Part shown: piece after piece, positions 1 to 7,935 of the stretch | How the letters are laid out: every line of letters starts with the position of its first letter | How positions within the stretch are numbered: position 1 is the first letter of the stretch | Source of the DNA: Christensenellaceae bacterium | Lineage (GTDB): Bacteria > Bacillota > Clostridia > Christensenellales > Christensenellaceae | Assembly: GCA_022846035.1 (NCBI GenBank) | Contig: AP025580.1 | Span: 1,984,001-2,048,000, forward strand | Direction of reading: 5' to 3' | Length of the DNA: 64,000 nt | The notes under the pieces: model-generated | Databases searched by the model: none | What the model was told of the DNA's origin: nothing | What the model saw: only the letters and a program-made list of their open reading frames with translations | Translations under genes and position numbers: made by a program

Positions 1-393
1 CATTTTAGCCATCCAGTTACCGCCGGAATTTTTGATCTTAAAGGCCTTCGAAAGACTGATTACACCTTGGATAATCGCCCAGATTCCTACGATCAACGGG
101 AGAATGATCCCTGCGGTCGGCCCGTTGAAGAGTATCAACAGGATACCGAGTATCAGCAATACCACTGGCAGTACATAGGCGCTGCCCGTTTTGATGTGAC
201 GCGAATAATCCATGATAATGTTAACTGCGCCATAAACGATCAGGGCAATCCCCAGAATAATAACGATCGTCTGCATTCCTCCTACGGGATTTGCCAGCAG
301 CGCGATTCCGATCACTAAAAGTACGATAAACAGAATCAGATTAAATAGATTATTTGATTTTACCCCTTCGCTTTTTTGTGTCATTTCAACCAT
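1..393 (-). CDS. HdeD-like (DUF308) membrane protein, 3' end cut by window
   Basis: A reading frame of 131 codons starts at the ATG complementary to 391-393 and runs off the window edge. The start is preceded by AAAGGAG at a suitable distance. The product has about five closely spaced hydrophobic segments (residues about 20-40, 43-61, 73-89 and 92-112) with short loops, ending in a polar stretch. The pattern of small hydrophobic helices with glycine-rich turns fits the DUF308/HdeD family of small membrane proteins; in enterobacteria HdeD is linked to acid resistance, but the role in Gram-positives is unknown. It is divergently oriented to the small-protein genes at 745-1849. The family call is by pattern only. 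Confidence 0.75.
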   Translation of the reverse strand, partial: MVEMTQKSEGVKSNNLFNLILFIVLLVIGIALLANPVGGMQTIVIILGIALIVYGAVNIIMDYSRHIKTGSAYVLPVVLLILGILLILFNGPTAGIILPLIVGIWAIIQGVISLSKAFKIKNSGGNWMAKM

Positions 394-744
394 TTTTAAA
401 CACTCCTTTTTAATGATTTATATTCTTTCTCTGCACATTTTATTTGTGAATTTGTGTAACATAAATACACGCGCAAAGGTTCCGTAAACAAAATATTTCA
501 AGACGTATGGAATTTTAATGTTCCCTGCGCAAGGGAATTTTTTTACAAAAAAAGAAGCCGTATATATAATTTGTAGATACTCATTTTCAATCCGTTGCAG
601 ACATGAAATTACATGAAGATTCGTGCATATTTTAATATAAAAAAACAACTCGAATTCGTTTATTTAAAATTTCTGTGGTTAAAATATTGTCACGATAACA
701 TTGCACTGCAGGACAGTGTAAAAAAACGAAAGGAAGTGTAACAT
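394..744. other. Divergent intergenic region with leader-like terminator
   Basis: A 350-bp AT-rich gap lies between divergent genes at 393 and 745. It must hold promoters for both. The only strong element seen is the plus-strand hairpin and T-run at 521-544. Ahead of the 745 gene, GTTTAT (about 658), 13 bp and GGTTAA loosely resemble a sigma-B-type promoter, but this is weak. No convincing coding frame was found here. Confidence 0.4.
521..544 (+). terminator. Rho-independent terminator without an upstream plus-strand gene
   Basis: TTCCCT, a 5-nt loop and AGGGAA at 521-537 are followed directly by seven T residues (538-544). The orientation is plus, but no plus-strand gene lies upstream within the window. 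It could end a small RNA starting in the divergent promoter region, or act as an attenuator for the genes from 745 onward. Confidence 0.6.
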
Positions 745-1011
745 ATGTCCAGAGAGGATAAGATCGCAAGATTGCAAGAGGACCTTATAGAAGAAAAAAA
801 GAGGGCCGACGAAAAGTTAGAAAAAATCAACTCCAAATTAAAGGTCGAGGAGCTTAGAACTGAGAAAAAGCTTACAAAACTCGAAAACCAGAGGGATGTT
901 GAAATGAAAAAGACGCAACTCGAGAGTGCAAAAATTGAAAACAACACACGAGTCGAGCAAAAGGCGCAGGAAAAGGACACCGCCAAGGATATCCGGCAGA
1001 ATATCAGATAA
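745..1011 (+). CDS. Small highly charged coiled-coil protein
   Basis: This 88-residue product begins at an ATG with GGAAGTG upstream. It is almost entirely Lys, Glu, Arg and Asp rich with heptad-like spacing, so one long coiled coil is expected. There is no signal peptide or membrane segment, and no cysteine. It is the first of three co-directional small genes (745, 1073, 1694) that share a strongly charged, soluble character, so a common operon is likely. No family was recognised. Confidence 0.7.
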   Translation: MSREDKIARLQEDLIEEKKRADEKLEKINSKLKVEELRTEKKLTKLENQRDVEMKKTQLESAKIENNTRVEQKAQEKDTAKDIRQNIR

Positions 1012-1072
1012 CCTAAGGCTAAAAAACCGGCTGTACGTACAGGCACAGCCTTTAAAAAGGAGATGTTAAAAA

Positions 1073-1651
1073 ATGGCACAAACACAACAAAAATCGACCG
1101 CAAAAGGCGTAGGGGCGGTGCTCGGCGACGTATTGAACCAGGCCAAGGAAGGAATCATGTCCTTTGGCGAAACCGTTGCGAGTAAATCCAAAGAAGTGAT
1201 GGACAACACCAGGCTGACTACACAAAAGGCGCAAATCAAAGGCGAAAACGATATGTATTATCAAAAGCTCGGCCAGCTCGTCCGTGAAAAAAAGGAATAT
1301 ACCGATGAAATGGACAGTATCGTAGAGAAAATCGCCGATAATGAAAAGCGTTTGGAAGAGGTGGACTCTCAGCTCAATGACTTAAAAGGCGACGGAGATT
1401 CATCCGATAACGCTCAGGACAAAAAGTCCGAAAACAATAATTCTCGGAGCGAAAGTACGTCTTCTCACAGTAGCTCCGCTAGCAATAGTAACAGTTCGTC
1501 CAGTGGAGACACAAAAAGCCAGAGCAATCGGAATCAGAGCGGCGGCTCCACATCCGGAAAGCAGAAAACTGTAGAAAAGGAAACGACAAAAAGCAGTTCC
1601 GGAGCGGACTCTCATAAAGAAACCAAAAAAACTGTCAGTAAAAAATCCTGA
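1073..1651 (+). CDS. Coiled-coil protein with Ser-rich basic tail
   Basis: The 192-residue product starts at an ATG behind AAAGGAG. Residues about 1-45 carry a Gly/Ala-containing amphipathic segment; residues about 45-105 form a predicted helical hairpin that includes YYQKLGQLVREKK. From about residue 108 the protein is Ser, Asn, Lys and Glu rich and probably disordered, ending in Lys/Thr/Ser repeats. The middle segment resembles helical domains of small proteins with an N-terminal 'KLG-LV-EK' signature common in Clostridia, but no function is known to me. The Lys/Thr-rich tail resembles the next gene product in composition and short motifs, which hints at relatedness or a shared binding partner such as nucleic acid. 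Confidence 0.7.
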   Translation: MAQTQQKSTAKGVGAVLGDVLNQAKEGIMSFGETVASKSKEVMDNTRLTTQKAQIKGENDMYYQKLGQLVREKKEYTDEMDSIVEKIADNEKRLEEVDSQLNDLKGDGDSSDNAQDKKSENNNSRSESTSSHSSSASNSNSSSSGDTKSQSNRNQSGGSTSGKQKTVEKETTKSSSGADSHKETKKTVSKKS

Positions 1652-1693
1652 TAGTTAAAACATTGGATACAAAAAATTTAGGAGGAAATCATT

Positions 1694-1849
1694 ATGGAAA
1701 CAAAGAAAACAACAAAATCAACACCGCATAAGACGGTAGAAAAAAAGGTTAACAAACATGCGGACGGCAGTAAGCGCGTTGAGAAAACGACGGCCAAGAA
1801 AACCGCAAGCGGCGCAAAAAAAGTAGAACATAAAGTAAAGAACAAATAA
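1694..1849 (+). CDS. 51-residue Lys/Thr-rich basic peptide
   Basis: A short frame starts at ATG 1694 behind a strong AGGAGG (1680-1685) and ends with TAA at 1847-1849. The product is about one third Lys, with Thr, Ala, His and Val in repeating K-K-T / V-E-K units, no hydrophobic core and no signal peptide. Such composition resembles small histone-H1-like or nucleoid-associated tails, but that is only a composition argument. It follows the 1073 gene by 42 bp and repeats the K-T-V-E-K type motif found near that protein's C-terminus. Confidence 0.65.
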   Translation: METKKTTKSTPHKTVEKKVNKHADGSKRVEKTTAKKTASGAKKVEHKVKNK

Positions 1850-1872
1850 CCAAGGCGGCCAATATGCCCCTC

Positions 1873-1911
1873 AAAGGACCGGGCTTTGCATTGCAAAGAG
1901 CCTGGTCCTTT
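1873..1911. terminator. Hairpin between convergent genes
   Basis: A long imperfect inverted repeat pairs 1873-1889 with 1893-1911 (AAAGGACC..GGTCCTTT at the base). It lies 24 bp after the stop of the 1694 gene and just before the stop of the convergent Rrf2 gene. A clear T-run is missing on both sides, so termination is plausible in both directions but not certain. Confidence 0.5.
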
Positions 1912-1924
1912 GTATTTAAATCAA

Positions 1925-2356
1925 CTATATCCCAATTACCGATAAATTTTCTCTGTAGCACTCCTCTATCATATCCTTTATAGAGATTTCCCGCATTTTT
2001 GCTTGCATCGTCTGCCCCAAAGTATAAAAGAAAGTACGCAGATAGATTTCTTCTTTTCCAGCCGGCGCATCTCCCTCCGCCGGTTGGTAGAGATTGATCT
2101 CCCCCTCTACCGCACAAAACACCTGATACAAGGAAATATCTTCCGCCTTTCTTGCCAAGTGGTATCCGCCATAACGTCCCTGTTCAGATATAACCATATC
2201 CTTATCACGCAGTATTTTAATAATCTTCATCAAATACAGGTATGTAATGTCCGTTTTCTCAGACAGCTCTGCCGCCGTAATTGGTTTTCCTCTCCCCTTG
2301 TACAAAACTCCCAATATCTTTATCGCATATACGATTGATGATTGAACCCTTAACAT
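1925..2356 (-). CDS. Rrf2-family transcriptional regulator
   Basis: The 143-residue product has the Rrf2 layout: N-terminal winged helix (residues about 1-65, with the YLYLMKIIKILRDKDMV recognition region) followed by the wing motif QGRYGGYHLAR and a long C-terminal dimerisation helix. Rrf2 proteins bind DNA as dimers and often sense Fe-S clusters, nitric oxide or redox state. The three-cysteine cluster of IscR/NsrR is absent here (a single Cys in the VFCAVEG stretch), so an Fe-S cofactor is unlikely. It is the last gene of the minus-strand train, 152 bp below a second Rrf2 gene. Confidence 0.88.
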   Translation of the reverse strand: MLRVQSSIVYAIKILGVLYKGRGKPITAAELSEKTDITYLYLMKIIKILRDKDMVISEQGRYGGYHLARKAEDISLYQVFCAVEGEINLYQPAEGDAPAGKEEIYLRTFFYTLGQTMQAKMREISIKDMIEECYRENLSVIGI

Positions 2357-2508
2357 AACCTTTCTTCACCCCATGCCGTTCGTCAGACGGAAGAAGATCT
2401 ATCATAAAGCAAGACTTCCTGAAGTTTTTCTTCCGTACTACGAATATATTCCTCCATATATTTCCTTTTATTTTTGTCCGACTTTTTTCGCCAAATCTAT
2501 GTGCTGCA

Positions 2509-2913
2509 TCATAAACCGTCAGGCTTTCCTATTTCCTGGCCGTCTATGTATATATCACGAATCGTAATACTTTTAAGAAACGCTTTCTCGCGTTTTTGTA
2601 TCTCCCGCACCAGTCCGATCATCCGCTCATCCTGCCCGCATTTCTCTTCCCATGAGTCCTGTTTCTCAAATACGCAGACCACATCATACAGGGAAACTTT
2701 ACACGGGTCTTGCGCCATACGGAATCCGCCTCTGCATCCCTGCTCGGATTCCACCAGTCCCGCATGCCGGATTATATTCATCACTTTAAAGCAATATTGC
2801 TCGCTTATTCCGGTTTCCTTTACGAGCTCCTTTGCCCTGACCAGGCAGTTTTTCTTTTCACACATATATCCCAAAATCCGTATCGCATAGATTACGGTCG
2901 TATTGATTGTCAT
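2509..2913 (-). CDS. Rrf2-family transcriptional regulator (second copy)
   Basis: This 134-residue Rrf2 protein has a winged helix (about 1-65) with the family motif QGCRGGFRMAQDP and a C-terminal helix. It carries six or so Cys residues, but they are scattered and do not form the IscR-type cluster. Its start lies only 11 bp below the stop of the P60 hydrolase gene, so it is probably translated from the long surface operon mRNA. The two Rrf2 proteins are clearly paralogous in layout but far apart in sequence. An autoregulatory or feedback role for the operon is possible but not shown. Confidence 0.88.
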   Translation of the reverse strand: MTINTTVIYAIRILGYMCEKKNCLVRAKELVKETGISEQYCFKVMNIIRHAGLVESEQGCRGGFRMAQDPCKVSLYDVVCVFEKQDSWEEKCGQDERMIGLVREIQKREKAFLKSITIRDIYIDGQEIGKPDGL

Positions 2914-2924
2914 AGCCTTATCCT

Positions 2925-3716
2925 TTACCCAATAAGCCTTCCAAAGGCATAAAAATGTTCTGTCCAGTATGGCGTATCAATTCTGCTGTACCCAATCGGT
3001 TTCCCGCAATGCAGCATATAATTATTTCCTACATAGATCGCCACGTGCGTCACCGGCCAGTTTGCGTCGTGTGTTCCCTGGAAAAAGATGAGGTCCCCCG
3101 GCCTCGCGTCTTCCCGCGTCACCTTGTTGCACTCATTGTAGATCCCCTGTGCGTTCGTCCGTCCAAGGTCATAAAGCCCTGTCTGGTTGAATACCCAGCA
3201 TACGTATCCTGAGCAATCAAACGAAGTCTCTGGCGTCGATCCGCCCCACACATACGGCATTCCAATATATTTCTTCGCTTCCACTATCAGTTTCAGATAA
3301 TTTTTCTCATTATATACTTCGCCCGGGTATCCGTTTTCCCCGCCGTCCGTCTCATAGCCCTCCGGCTTGTCGTCACGTGCAACAGTAGGCGCTGTCACGG
3401 AAATCTCGTTCCTGCGAATGTATGCCATAATTCCATCTTCAAGCCGGATCGCGTCAAATTTCTCGTTTACATTGACCGCATAAACTTCCAGCGTCTCGCC
3501 GATTCCAACCTGCCCCAAAGTTTCCGCGTCCGCTTCCGGCGCTGCATACAAAACTGTGTCGCACAAAACCGTGCCTGTCACTTTTGTTTTTTTCTGTTGT
3601 TCTTTTGCCTCAGCGAGCGTCATCGGCATCTCATACGCCAAAGATTGTATTGGTATCAAGGTTGTTATAAAAAATGCCAACAACAGGGTACATATTCTTC
3701 TATACTTCATACTCAA
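2925..3716 (-). CDS. Secreted NlpC/P60 peptidoglycan hydrolase with SH3 domain
   Basis: The 263-residue product has a signal peptide (residues about 5-28), a bacterial SH3-like domain (about 46-108), and an NlpC/P60 domain (about 140-260). The catalytic Cys is C168 in FDCSGYVCW, with H224 in THVAIYVG as the catalytic His and H236 as likely third residue. This family cleaves D-gamma-Glu to diamino acid bonds in cell-wall peptides. Translation can start at 3716 or at a second ATG at 3710. Its 5' end overlaps the HD-GYP gene by 17 bp. In this operon it could open the wall for export or insertion of the large surface proteins (inference). Confidence 0.92.
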   Translation of the reverse strand: MSMKYRRICTLLLAFFITTLIPIQSLAYEMPMTLAEAKEQQKKTKVTGTVLCDTVLYAAPEADAETLGQVGIGETLEVYAVNVNEKFDAIRLEDGIMAYIRRNEISVTAPTVARDDKPEGYETDGGENGYPGEVYNEKNYLKLIVEAKKYIGMPYVWGGSTPETSFDCSGYVCWVFNQTGLYDLGRTNAQGIYNECNKVTREDARPGDLIFFQGTHDANWPVTHVAIYVGNNYMLHCGKPIGYSRIDTPYWTEHFYAFGRLIG

Positions 3717-4347
3717 ACCTGCTCCTGTGGTCCATAAACGCCATCACAACCATAGGGTCAAACTGCCTGCCTGCGTTTCGTACAAGCTCCGCATAAATTT
3801 CCTGTTCCGGCAGCCTGTCACGATAAACGCGCCCCTCTTTCATCACATCGTATGCGTCTGCCAGCGCGCATATCCGCGCCTCCAGGGGTATCCTGTTCCT
3901 CTCTTTGCCGTCCGGGTATCCCCCTCCATCCCACCATTCATGATGGCAACGCGCTATTTTCCGCATCCGCTCCCTTGAATCCCGCGTCAGCGGCAGCCCT
4001 CCATAGGTTATGGTCTCTTCCTCCCGGAATAACCGATCCCCATATTCCACATGTTTTTTTACAGCCTCATATTCCCTTTCATTCAAGGCTCCGGCTTTGT
4101 TTAATAGTTTATGGGACACATATGCTTTTCCTATATCATGGAACTGAGCTGCAAGTCCTACTTCAAAAGCGCCTTCTCTGCCACACATGATCTCCCACAA
4201 TTTCCTTGTGTACCTGCCTACCCTCACGCAATGCTCCTGTGCATGGACAGGCATGGCCCACATGAGTTTCAACAGGTCTGTCTTTTCCCGCGCCTCCGCC
4301 GTTTCCTGTAATTTTGCCGTGGTCAATTCCATGGTTTGTTTCCTCAA
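3700..4347 (-). CDS. HD-GYP domain phosphodiesterase
   Basis: This 215-residue stand-alone HD-GYP protein shows the metal-binding His/Asp motif HDIGK (H70, D71), the histidine pair H135/H136 and the GGGYPDG signature (GYP at 143-145). HD-GYP enzymes hydrolyse cyclic di-GMP to pGpG or GMP. No receiver, PAS or membrane domain is fused, so any input must come from partners. The gene overlaps the PRC-barrel gene by ATGA (4344-4347). Finding it inside a surface-structure operon suggests local cyclic di-GMP control of assembly or adhesion (inference). No diguanylate cyclase was seen in the window. Confidence 0.9.
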   Translation of the reverse strand: MRKQTMELTTAKLQETAEAREKTDLLKLMWAMPVHAQEHCVRVGRYTRKLWEIMCGREGAFEVGLAAQFHDIGKAYVSHKLLNKAGALNEREYEAVKKHVEYGDRLFREEETITYGGLPLTRDSRERMRKIARCHHEWWDGGGYPDGKERNRIPLEARICALADAYDVMKEGRVYRDRLPEQEIYAELVRNAGRQFDPMVVMAFMDHRSRFEYEV

Positions 4348-5054
4348 ATATTCACCGTGAGCTCCAGAAGCATTCCGTCGTGCTTCGCCGCCTGCCCCAG
4401 TATATCTTCGTCCAGAACCGTTCCTGCTTCCACCGTAAACGTGCCATCCGCACTTCGTACCGTTTCTTTAAGCACTTTACCCGTTAAAAATCGCACCGTC
4501 TCTTCCTCAAACGGCAGCGCCGCTTCCTTTTGTTCCTCTGCCTTGGGTTCTTCAGGCTGCGGTACCTCGGCCTCAGCCGTATGTTCCGCCTCCGCCGTTT
4601 CCCTCATCTCCATATCCAAAAACACCATTTCGCCGGCCAGCGTCACGATTTTTCCGCCAGGAAACTCCTCCTGGCTGTCCAGGTACAGTGTCTCAATTAC
4701 GCCGGTCTTTTCATCAAAGCTAAAATCCTTTACCTGTCCGGCTACGTTTCCGTTGGATACCAACACCGTCGTTCCCAACATCAGGAATCCTTTCTCGATC
4801 TTTTCCAGCAATTCCCGCGACTCATAGATTTTTTTTGCGTTTTCCGCGCTCTGCGTCATTACGTAATCCGCACCGATTCCCGCGACATCGGTAATATTCA
4901 GCGCTTCATACGCATATCCCCGTCCCGCTTTTAAAATCAGGTATTCGATTCGCTTGGTCTGCGGATCTGCCACAAAGTCTTCCACATAACCGTTTTCCTG
5001 CCCTTCCCTGATTCCCAGTACTTTTAACCCCAGTACTTCGCTTGCCTTTTTCAT
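4344..5054 (-). CDS. Double PRC-barrel domain protein
   Basis: The 236-residue cytoplasmic protein carries two PRC-barrel-like units (residues about 4-75 and 85-160), each with the typical 'LGxxV..G..GxV.D....' start and alternating beta strands. An acidic Glu/Ala/Pro linker (about 160-190) leads to a short C-terminal beta-rich unit containing GTVLDEDIL. PRC barrels are small protein-binding folds seen in photosynthetic reaction centres, RimM and sporulation protein YlmC/YmxH. The start has GGAGG six bases upstream. The partner is unknown; an adaptor role between membrane proteins and cytoplasmic factors of this operon is a guess. Confidence 0.8.
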   Translation of the reverse strand: MKKASEVLGLKVLGIREGQENGYVEDFVADPQTKRIEYLILKAGRGYAYEALNITDVAGIGADYVMTQSAENAKKIYESRELLEKIEKGFLMLGTTVLVSNGNVAGQVKDFSFDEKTGVIETLYLDSQEEFPGGKIVTLAGEMVFLDMEMRETAEAEHTAEAEVPQPEEPKAEEQKEAALPFEEETVRFLTGKVLKETVRSADGTFTVEAGTVLDEDILGQAAKHDGMLLELTVNI

Positions 5055-5086
5055 CCTGTTCCTCCATTTGTTTTTCCAGTAATATA

Positions 5087-6469
5087 TTACTTATTTTTCC
5101 CCTCCGCGCCACGGAGCACCACGCCTTGCACCTCGTGGAACGTATCCCTTGAGATTTCTTCGCTGGATACTACCTTTCCGTCCAAAAGATAATTGCGCGT
5201 CACCACCGCTTCGTAGCCTTTGCGCCCTTTTACTTTCGTCTGCTGCTTGCCTACCGCCAGTTCGTCTGTGTAAATTACCTGGGGCTGCGGCTCCGGATGT
5301 TCTTCCAGAATTACGCTCTCGATCTCCACTTCATATTCGCATGGCTGTCCGTAGATCGCCACATCCACTATATGGTCCTCAAGCCGCGCTGAAATGTATA
5401 TCGGCCATTCCGACCTGTTCTTCACTTTCAGATCCTTATTGTCCCAGTTGAGCGTCGCGTCCAGTCCCACCGGCAAATAGTCCGACGGCCACGAATGGTG
5501 TACCCGTTCTACGATCTCCATATCCGCTTTAAGCGCCGCGTTATACAGCGTTCCTGCCAATTGGCAGATACCGCCGCCAAGCTCATCCGTCAAATTCTTC
5601 CCATCCGTAATGGCGGGCGCCGGCTTAAAACCCTTTTCCGCAGTTCGTTCGCCTACCAGTTCATTTATGGAGAGCGTTTCCCCCGGCTCCAATACCAGCC
5701 CGTTCACCGCTTCGCACATCAGCCGTATGTTCGCATCCCGATTGGCGTTAGATACCGCCCTGGTTGAGCAACGCCCAATCAGTTCCGTATTCTCCTCCAG
5801 TTCTTCTAGCGTCACTACAGGCTGCGATTCGTGTACCTGCACCTCTACCGTGCCGCCCGCGCCCTTTTCTATTTTCTCCTTTACTTCAAGCGCCGCAGCT
5901 TGTATGTCCGCTTCCTGTCCCGTCTCTTCCGCAGTATATTCAAACGTCCGTGCATACGGATTGAATTCCGCTTTGGCATCCATCGGCTGAACAATCTGCT
6001 GTTCCGCAAATCTTCCTATGGTTTCTTCCAAAGCTTTTTCATCTATGGATAATTCCAGTTTATACCGCGCAGGATTTTTTCTTTCGTCAAAATCCGCGAA
6101 TATATTACCGCTTTTATCCCTGTCATATGCTGCTGCCAGAACCTCGTCTGTATTTGTCGTTGTTCCCAGCTCTTTTGCTGTGTACCGGCGCTCCGCGCCA
6201 TTACATGTAACCGTTACCTGTATCCCAGACAGCAACTCTTCTTCCGCTTTTTTTATTGCTGCCTTTCCATCCTCATTCCCAAGCCCCCCGATGTTTTGAT
6301 CCTCGACGACTGTCTCCGGCGCGAATACTCCTGCATCCGTACCGCCGCGCAGCCCGCTATACACTCCGGAAAACAGCATCACAAAACTGCATCCCGCGAT
6401 CACGGCTATTGTCCCGATCCTGATTTTTGAGATGCTATGGTGCCTGCCATTTCGTCCGTGTTCCTTCAT
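5087..6469 (-). CDS. VanW-family membrane-anchored cell-wall protein
   Basis: The 460-residue product has an N-terminal membrane anchor (residues about 18-38), a putative peptidoglycan-binding domain (about 85-215), a VanW domain (about 235-365, with GGGICQLAGTLYNAAL and the HHSWPSDYLPVGLDAT stretch) and a C-terminal G5-type domain (about 375-450). VanW domains occur in vancomycin-resistance clusters and many Clostridial wall proteins, but their reaction is not established. Length and layout match the common YoaR/VanW type. It overlaps the upstream gene by ATGA. Here it probably ties the complex to the wall. Confidence 0.9.
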   Translation of the reverse strand: MKEHGRNGRHHSISKIRIGTIAVIAGCSFVMLFSGVYSGLRGGTDAGVFAPETVVEDQNIGGLGNEDGKAAIKKAEEELLSGIQVTVTCNGAERRYTAKELGTTTNTDEVLAAAYDRDKSGNIFADFDERKNPARYKLELSIDEKALEETIGRFAEQQIVQPMDAKAEFNPYARTFEYTAEETGQEADIQAAALEVKEKIEKGAGGTVEVQVHESQPVVTLEELEENTELIGRCSTRAVSNANRDANIRLMCEAVNGLVLEPGETLSINELVGERTAEKGFKPAPAITDGKNLTDELGGGICQLAGTLYNAALKADMEIVERVHHSWPSDYLPVGLDATLNWDNKDLKVKNRSEWPIYISARLEDHIVDVAIYGQPCEYEVEIESVILEEHPEPQPQVIYTDELAVGKQQTKVKGRKGYEAVVTRNYLLDGKVVSSEEISRDTFHEVQGVVLRGAEGKNK

Positions 6470-7368
6470 CTTACCTTTTCTTTCAGCAACATCAACGCCG
6501 CTTTCAATTGTATTTTTTCTTCCGGCAGCAACAGATAGCCCGCATTCAGGATCGCGAATACCTGCCTCAGCGCCTTTTCGTAATCCCTGTCTGCCACTAG
6601 CTTCTTAAGTCTATCTATTGCTTTGTGCTTTGCTTCCAAAATTGTCTGCTTTGCTTCATCTGTGGGCGGCGTCTCCGGTTCGGGTTCTGCCGCAATCATT
6701 TTCATTGCGTCCGCTTCTTTCTTTAAAATGGTATCGCTCTGCGGTTTGCTTTCCCATTTCGTTTCTCCGGCCGTATCCTCCGCTTCTTTGGGCGGCATAT
6801 TTTCTTCTGTTGCCTCTTTCACGTGAGTAACCGGCACCGCGCTTTCCTGCCTTTCCGGAAATGTCCGGCTGTGTATCTCGCAAAACCGCAGCTCCGCGTC
6901 CGGCTCTTGCACTTTTGTCTGAGTCTCAGCTTCTTTCCATGACACAGCTTCTTCTTGTTTCTCTGCGTCAGACCTCTGTTTTTCCATCGTCTCCATACCC
7001 GATAGCGGATACTTCTTATTGGTCTGTACAAGTGGTGCAGCAGCCTGCCTTTCCACATTGCCGCATGCTTTCATGTCTCCCATTGGTCTCATTCTTGTTC
7101 TTACGGCCGCCGGTTTACCTGTGTTCCATACCACCGCAGGAAGTACTGTGCCCAGTACGCCGCATGCCGCCGCTACCGCCACGATTGTCAATATAAGGCT
7201 GCCTGTATTCGGAAAATATATGGCGCAGCGTCCAAGCACCGCCGTAAGAGCGCAGCCTGCTCCAAGCGCGACTATTCCGCCAATCTGCCCCCGCGCGTTG
7301 CCCCTGTTTAATATCCATACCGCTGTGATTCCGCCGACTGCGACAATGACCGCCGCTGCTTCCATCAT
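6466..7368 (-). CDS. Membrane protein with cytoplasmic helical C-terminus
   Basis: The 300-residue product begins with three hydrophobic segments (about 3-20, 30-48 and 55-82), then a Glu/Lys/Pro-rich, probably disordered linker (about 95-235), and ends in a compact helical region (about 238-300, rich in Leu, Lys and Ala) resembling one or two TPR-like hairpins. I do not recognise the family. It lies between divIVA and vanW with an ATGA overlap to the latter. Its topology (membrane end plus cytoplasmic helical tail) parallels that of the 7936-9267 product, so both may offer docking sites for DivIVA or another cytoplasmic partner. Confidence 0.75.
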   Translation of the reverse strand: MMEAAAVIVAVGGITAVWILNRGNARGQIGGIVALGAGCALTAVLGRCAIYFPNTGSLILTIVAVAAACGVLGTVLPAVVWNTGKPAAVRTRMRPMGDMKACGNVERQAAAPLVQTNKKYPLSGMETMEKQRSDAEKQEEAVSWKEAETQTKVQEPDAELRFCEIHSRTFPERQESAVPVTHVKEATEENMPPKEAEDTAGETKWESKPQSDTILKKEADAMKMIAAEPEPETPPTDEAKQTILEAKHKAIDRLKKLVADRDYEKALRQVFAILNAGYLLLPEEKIQLKAALMLLKEKVR

Positions 7369-7374
7369 ATCTGC

Positions 7375-7926
7375 TCAGTCTTCCTTTGTATTCGCGCTGC
7401 GGAACTTCCTCGGTTCCTCCGGCAACGCTTCTAAAATTTCACCAATTGTTTCCGCTTTGCTTTTCTCATACTTTTGTTGTACATCCGCTATTTGCGTAAG
7501 CGGTCCCAGCTTTGCTTCCAATATTTGCCGTTGTTCCTGCATAAATTCGCATAACCGCTTCTTGTAGTCATGTATCTGTCCTTCGTATTCCGCTACCTCC
7601 CGCTTGATCTTTTCCAGACGCACCTCCGCGCTTTCCACGATCATTCGGGCATTCTCATTCGTCTCTTTCAGGATTTGCCGCGCCGTTTCTTCCGCTTGTT
7701 CCACAAGGTCTTCCGTCTTACATGACTGCGTTTCCTGCGTGGCAGCATCAGCCGGCTTGGCCGCTCCGCCTTTCAGCCGTTCGATTTCCTCTTCAAGTTG
7801 CTCTATCGTGTATAGTACCTCGTCAAGGAATTCGTCGACTTCCTGCGGATCGTATCCTTTCATCTTTTTTTTGAATTCTTTCTCCAGAATCTCTTGGGCG
7901 CTCAGCTTTTTTCTTAATATTTCCAT
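7375..7926 (-). CDS. DivIVA-domain coiled-coil protein
   Basis: The 183-residue product starts with a DivIVA N-terminal domain (residues about 5-45; LSAQEILEKEFKKKMKGYDP followed by QEVDEFLDEV) and continues as long coiled coil to about residue 150. DivIVA proteins bind strongly curved membrane at septa and poles and recruit other proteins. The start codon has AGGAGG five bases upstream. The usual divIVA location is next to ylm genes in the division cluster; finding a member inside a surface-protein operon is unusual and suggests that this assembly is positioned at a pole, septum or other curved membrane (inference). Confidence 0.92.
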   Translation of the reverse strand: MEILRKKLSAQEILEKEFKKKMKGYDPQEVDEFLDEVLYTIEQLEEEIERLKGGAAKPADAATQETQSCKTEDLVEQAEETARQILKETNENARMIVESAEVRLEKIKREVAEYEGQIHDYKKRLCEFMQEQRQILEAKLGPLTQIADVQQKYEKSKAETIGEILEALPEEPRKFRSANTKED

Positions 7927-7935
7927 TCTTTCCTC

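Noticed and set aside
1925-2913. Rrf2 proteins as Fe-S sensors of the IscR/NsrR type
   Set aside because: Neither has the three-cysteine cluster at the usual position in the C-terminal part.
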